DNA of 64,000 nt from Parundibacterium terreum (GTDB taxonomy: Bacteria > Pseudomonadota > Gammaproteobacteria > Burkholderiales > Burkholderiaceae_D): positions 372,001 to 436,000 of the forward strand of contig NZ_BMED01000004.1 in the NCBI RefSeq assembly GCF_014636315.1, read 5' to 3'. The notes beneath the pieces were generated by a model that saw only the letters and a program-made list of their open reading frames with translations, searched no databases and was not told where the DNA came from. Shown in pieces: positions 60,433 to 64,000 of the stretch. The number at the start of each line of letters is the position of its first letter. Positions within the stretch are counted from its first letter, which is position 1. Both the position numbers and the translations under genes were made by a program.

Positions 60433-63400
60433 ATGCACGCGCAAGGCCTGTACGACCCAGCCAACGAACACGACGCCTGCGGTGTAGGCTTTGTGGCCCA
60501 TATCAAGGGCAAGAAATCCCATGCCATCATCGAACAAGGTTTGCTGATACTGAAAAACCTGGATCACCGGGGTGCCGTTGGTGCCGACAAGTTGATGGGT
60601 GATGGCGCCGGCGTGCTGATACAGATCCCGGATCAGTACTATCGCGAAGAAATGGGCAAGCAGGGCATAGACTTGCCGCCGCCGGGCGAATATGGCGTGG
60701 GCATGATTTTCTTGCCGAAAGAGCATGCGTCCCGCCTCGCCTGCGAGCAGGAAATTGAACGCGCGGTCCGTGCCGAGGGCCAGGTCGTGCTGGGTTGGCG
60801 CGATGTGCCGGTAGATTGCGATATGCCTATGTCGCCTACCGTGCGCAGCAAGGAGCCGGTAATTCGCCAGATCTTCATCGGCCGTGGCGCCGATATCATG
60901 GTGACCGACGCGCTCGAGCGCAAACTGTATGTGATCCGCAAATCGGCTGTGCATGCGATTGAAGCGCTGAAGCTGATACACGGCAAGGAATACTTCGTAC
61001 CGTCAATGTCGGCACGTACCATAGTCTACAAGGGCTTGCTGCTGGCAGACCAGGTTGGCGTGTATTACAAGGATCTGCAGGATCCGCGCTGTGTATCGGC
61101 GCTGGCGCTGGTGCATCAGCGTTTTTCCACCAACACCTTCCCTGAATGGCCGCTGGCCCACCCTTACCGCATGATTGCGCACAATGGCGAGATCAATACG
61201 GTCAAGGGTAACTTCAACTGGATGCGCGCGCGCGAGGGCGTAATGAAGTCCGCGGTATTGGGTGAAGACCTGCAAAAACTGTATCCGCTGATTTTTGAAG
61301 GCCAGTCCGATACCGCCAGCTTCGACAATGCACTGGAGCTGCTGGTGATGGCCGGCTATCCGATTGCGCAGGCGATGATGATGATGATCCCGGAAGCCTG
61401 GGAAAATCATACGATGATGGATGAAAACCGCCGCGCCTTCTACGAATACCACGCTGCGATGATGGAGCCCTGGGATGGCCCGGCAGCGATGGCCTTTACC
61501 GACGGCCGCCAGATCGGCGGTACGCTGGACAGGAACGGCCTGCGCCCAGCGCGCTACATCATCACCGACGACGACCTGGTGGTCATGGCATCGGAATCGG
61601 GCGTGCTGCCTATTCCTGAATCCAAGATCATCAAGAAATGGCGCCTGCAGCCAGGCAAGATGTTCCTGATCGACCTGGACGCCGGACGCATCATCGATGA
61701 CAAGGAAATCAAGGACACCTACGCCAACGCGAAGCCTTACAAGCAGTGGATCAAGTCGGTCCGCATCAAGCTGAATGAATTGAAAGCCGGCCAGGAAGTG
61801 GCCGCCAGCGAAGTATCGCTGCTGGATCGCCAGCAGGCTTTCGGCTATACCCAGGAAGACCTGAAATTCCTGATGGCACCGATGGCTATCGGCGGCGAAG
61901 AGGCCATCGGCTCGATGGGCAATGATTCCACGCTGGCCGTGATGTCCAACAAGTTGAAGCCGCTGTATAACTACTTCAAGCAGTTGTTTGCGCAGGTCAC
62001 CAATCCGCCTATCGATCCTATCCGTGAAGCGCTGGTCATGTCGCTGGTTTCCTTCATCGGACCCAAGCCCAACCTGCTGGATACCAACAACATCAACCCG
62101 CCAATGCGTTTGGAAGTCGCGCAGCCGGTGCTGGATTTTGCCGACATTGCGAAACTGCGCAATATCAGTGCCAATACCGGCGGTAAGTTCAAATCCTATG
62201 AACTGGATATCTGCTACCCGGTAGCCTGGGGCAAGGACGGTATCGAGGCACGCCTGGCGTCCATCTGCGCCGAGGTGGTGGATGCAGTCAAATCCGGTCA
62301 CAACATCATCATCATTTCCGACCGCAAGCTGGATGCAGCCAACGTCGCTATTCCAGCGCTGCTGGCTACCTCCACCGTGCATCAGCACCTGGTTACCAAG
62401 GGCATGCGCACTTCCGCCGGCCTGGTAGTGGAAACCGGCTCTGCGCGCGAAACGCATCACTTCGCGCTGCTGGGCGGATATGGTGCAGAGGCGGTCCATC
62501 CTTACCTGGCCATGCAAACCTTGCAGGATATGGCCAAGGATTTGAGCGGCGAACTGTCGCCTGAAAAAGCTATCTATAACTACACCAAGGCTATAGGCAA
62601 GGGCTTGATGAAGGTCATGTCCAAGATGGGTATCTCCACCTACATGTCCTATTGCGGTGCGCAGATCTTTGAAGCGGTAGGCTTGAATAAGTCGCTGGTC
62701 GATAAATATTTCAAGGGCACTGCGTCCAATGTGGAAGGCATAGGCGTGTTTGAAGTCGCGGAAGAAGCCTTGCGCCTGCACAAGCTGGCCTTCGGCAATG
62801 ATCCCGTGCTGGAAAATGCGCTGGATGCCGGTGGCGAATACGCATTCCGCATCCGCGGCGAAGACCATATGTGGACGCCGGATGCGATCGCCAAGCTGCA
62901 GCACTCCACCAAGGCGAACAACTACAACTCGTATAAAGAGTATGCGCAGATCATCAATGACCAGTCGCGCCGCCATATGACCTTGCGCGGCCTGTTCGAG
63001 TTCAAGATCGATCCTGCGAAGGCGATCCCTCTGGACCAGGTGGAGCCTGCAAAAGAAATCGTGAAGCGCTTCGCTACCGGCGCGATGTCGCTGGGCTCCA
63101 TCAGTACTGAGGCACATGCAACGCTGGCGATAGCGATGAACCGCATAGGCGGCAAGTCCAATACCGGCGAGGGCGGCGAAGATCCTGCGCGCTACCAGCA
63201 AGAGCTGAAAGGCATACCGATCAAGCAAGGCCAAACTTTGGCTTCGATGATCGGCAAGGAAAACATAGAAGTCGACATGCCCTTGCAGGATGGCGATTCC
63301 CTGCGTTCACGGATCAAGCAGGTAGCGTCCGGCCGTTTCGGCGTAACCACCGAATACCTGACCTCGGCAGATCAGATACAGATCAAGATGGCGCAAGGCG

Positions 63401-64000
63401 CTAAGCCAGGTGAAGGCGGCCAGTTGCCCGGTCATAAAGTGTCGGAATACATTGCCAAGCTGCGCTTCTCGGTGCCGGGCGTGGGCCTGATCTCGCCGCC
63501 GCCGCATCATGACATCTATTCGATTGAGGATCTGGCGCAGTTGATCCACGATCTGAAGAATGCCAATCCGCAGGCATCGATTTCGGTCAAACTGGTGTCT
63601 GAAGTCGGTGTCGGCACGATCGCTGCCGGTGTCTCGAAGGCCAAGTCCGATCACATCGTTATCGCCGGCCATGACGGCGGCACCGGTGCGTCGCCATTGT
63701 CTTCTGTCAAGCATGCAGGTACGCCGTGGGAGCTGGGCTTGTCCGAAACCCAGCAGACGCTGGTGTTGAACGGCCTGCGCGGCCGCGTGCGGGTACAGGC
63801 AGACGGCCAGATGAAGACCGGCCGCGACGTCGCGATTGCCGCTATCCTGGGTGCGGATGAAATCGGTTTTGCCACGGCGCCGCTGGTAGTGGAAGGCTGC
63901 ATCATGATGCGAAAATGCCATCTGAATACCTGTCCGGTCGGCGTCGCAACGCAAGATCCGGTTTTGCGCGCGAAGTTCTCGGGCAAGCCTGAATATGTAG
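60433..64000 (+). CDS. gltB: Glutamate synthase large subunit (3' end outside window)
   Basis: The first 1189 codons of GltB. The N-terminal class II glutamine amidotransferase domain starts after a short propeptide; Cys16 (HDACGVGF) becomes the N-terminal nucleophile. The central and FMN-binding synthase domains follow, and the 3Fe-4S cysteines are seen in [17 protein letters not shown] near the edge. With GltD and NADPH it makes two glutamate from glutamine and 2-oxoglutarate. GGAGAA precedes the ATG. The frame has no stop before the edge, so gltD should lie further right. Confidence 0.97.
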   Translation, partial: MHAQGLYDPANEHDACGVGFVAHIKGKKSHAIIEQGLLILKNLDHRGAVGADKLMGDGAGVLIQIPDQYYREEMGKQGIDLPPPGEYGVGMIFLPKEHASRLACEQEIERAVRAEGQVVLGWRDVPVDCDMPMSPTVRSKEPVIRQIFIGRGADIMVTDALERKLYVIRKSAVHAIEALKLIHGKEYFVPSMSARTIVYKGLLLADQVGVYYKDLQDPRCVSALALVHQRFSTNTFPEWPLAHPYRMIAHNGEINTVKGNFNWMRAREGVMKSAVLGEDLQKLYPLIFEGQSDTASFDNALELLVMAGYPIAQAMMMMIPEAWENHTMMDENRRAFYEYHAAMMEPWDGPAAMAFTDGRQIGGTLDRNGLRPARYIITDDDLVVMASESGVLPIPESKIIKKWRLQPGKMFLIDLDAGRIIDDKEIKDTYANAKPYKQWIKSVRIKLNELKAGQEVAASEVSLLDRQQAFGYTQEDLKFLMAPMAIGGEEAIGSMGNDSTLAVMSNKLKPLYNYFKQLFAQVTNPPIDPIREALVMSLVSFIGPKPNLLDTNNINPPMRLEVAQPVLDFADIAKLRNISANTGGKFKSYELDICYPVAWGKDGIEARLASICAEVVDAVKSGHNIIIISDRKLDAANVAIPALLATSTVHQHLVTKGMRTSAGLVVETGSARETHHFALLGGYGAEAVHPYLAMQTLQDMAKDLSGELSPEKAIYNYTKAIGKGLMKVMSKMGISTYMSYCGAQIFEAVGLNKSLVDKYFKGTASNVEGIGVFEVAEEALRLHKLAFGNDPVLENALDAGGEYAFRIRGEDHMWTPDAIAKLQHSTKANNYNSYKEYAQIINDQSRRHMTLRGLFEFKIDPAKAIPLDQVEPAKEIVKRFATGAMSLGSISTEAHATLAIAMNRIGGKSNTGEGGEDPARYQQELKGIPIKQGQTLASMIGKENIEVDMPLQDGDSLRSRIKQVASGRFGVTTEYLTSADQIQIKMAQGAKPGEGGQLPGHKVSEYIAKLRFSVPGVGLISPPPHHDIYSIEDLAQLIHDLKNANPQASISVKLVSEVGVGTIAAGVSKAKSDHIVIAGHDGGTGASPLSSVKHAGTPWELGLSETQQTLVLNGLRGRVRVQADGQMKTGRDVAIAAILGADEIGFATAPLVVEGCIMMRKCHLNTCPVGVATQDPVLRAKFSGKPEYV

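Noticed and set aside
61003-63234. A 743-codon open frame antisense to gltB
   Set aside because: The frame opposite a long G+C-rich gene is open because of codon bias; its translation has no recognisable domain, and gltB itself is unmistakable.

Overview
The window is a chromosomal segment of a betaproteobacterium. The gltB, uvrA, ssb, pth and YchF proteins, the codon usage and the moderately high G+C all look like Oxalobacteraceae (Herminiimonas / Janthinobacterium type). That assignment is my reading of protein style, not a database match. I see no rRNA, tRNA, CRISPR array, prophage or plasmid functions. Coding density is high. The structured exceptions are short repeats, a MITE-like element, a decayed ssb tail and one RAYT-type transposase gene.

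Left part (1-13.5 kb): a truncated LysR gene, a RibD-C/dihydrofolate-reductase-like protein, a small membrane protein, a GAF-GGDEF diguanylate cyclase, a MOSC protein, ychF, a MATE exporter, a three-gene SPFH / membrane protein / ribbon-helix-helix operon with a near-consensus promoter, an exported S9 peptidase, and an overlapping pth-patatin pair. Palindromic repeats occupy the gaps around 11.5-11.75 kb and 13.5-13.7 kb.

Middle part (13.8-39.8 kb): uvrA diverges from an MFS transporter followed by ssb. A LysR / SDR / isochorismatase module then sits between intact ssb and a decayed second copy of the ssb 3' end. After it comes a run of small metabolic and stress genes with local regulators: MocR with an AhpD-like protein and a GNAT, an azoreductase, VOC proteins, Lrp, a cupin, aldehyde dehydrogenase with AraC, DUF2000 with TetR, and OhrR. 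Several regulators have visible palindromes at their own or their neighbours' promoters. A 280-bp element with 26-bp terminal inverted repeats lies beside ohrR, and a 68-bp deletion derivative lies between DUF2000 and tetR. A solute-binding protein, an unknown exported protein, a lipoprotein and a YcgR-like PilZ protein follow.

Right part (40-64 kb): two large exported peptidases (S46 and Tricorn-like S41), a TauE/SafE permease, a class IV aminotransferase, a hydrolase and a dihaem cytochrome lead to a signalling block. The block holds a 1610-residue GAF/PAS/LOV-GGDEF-EAL-REC protein, a membrane PAS histidine kinase starting 6 nt later, and a convergent chemotaxis receptor. A RAYT-like gene with an altered HUH motif precedes gltB, which runs off the right edge.

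Cyclic-di-GMP is a recurring theme: one diguanylate cyclase, two GGDEF-EAL proteins and one PilZ/YcgR effector. The most notable candidates for follow-up are the LOV/REC/kinase pair, the inverted-repeat element family, the ssb-tail duplication and the variant RAYT.
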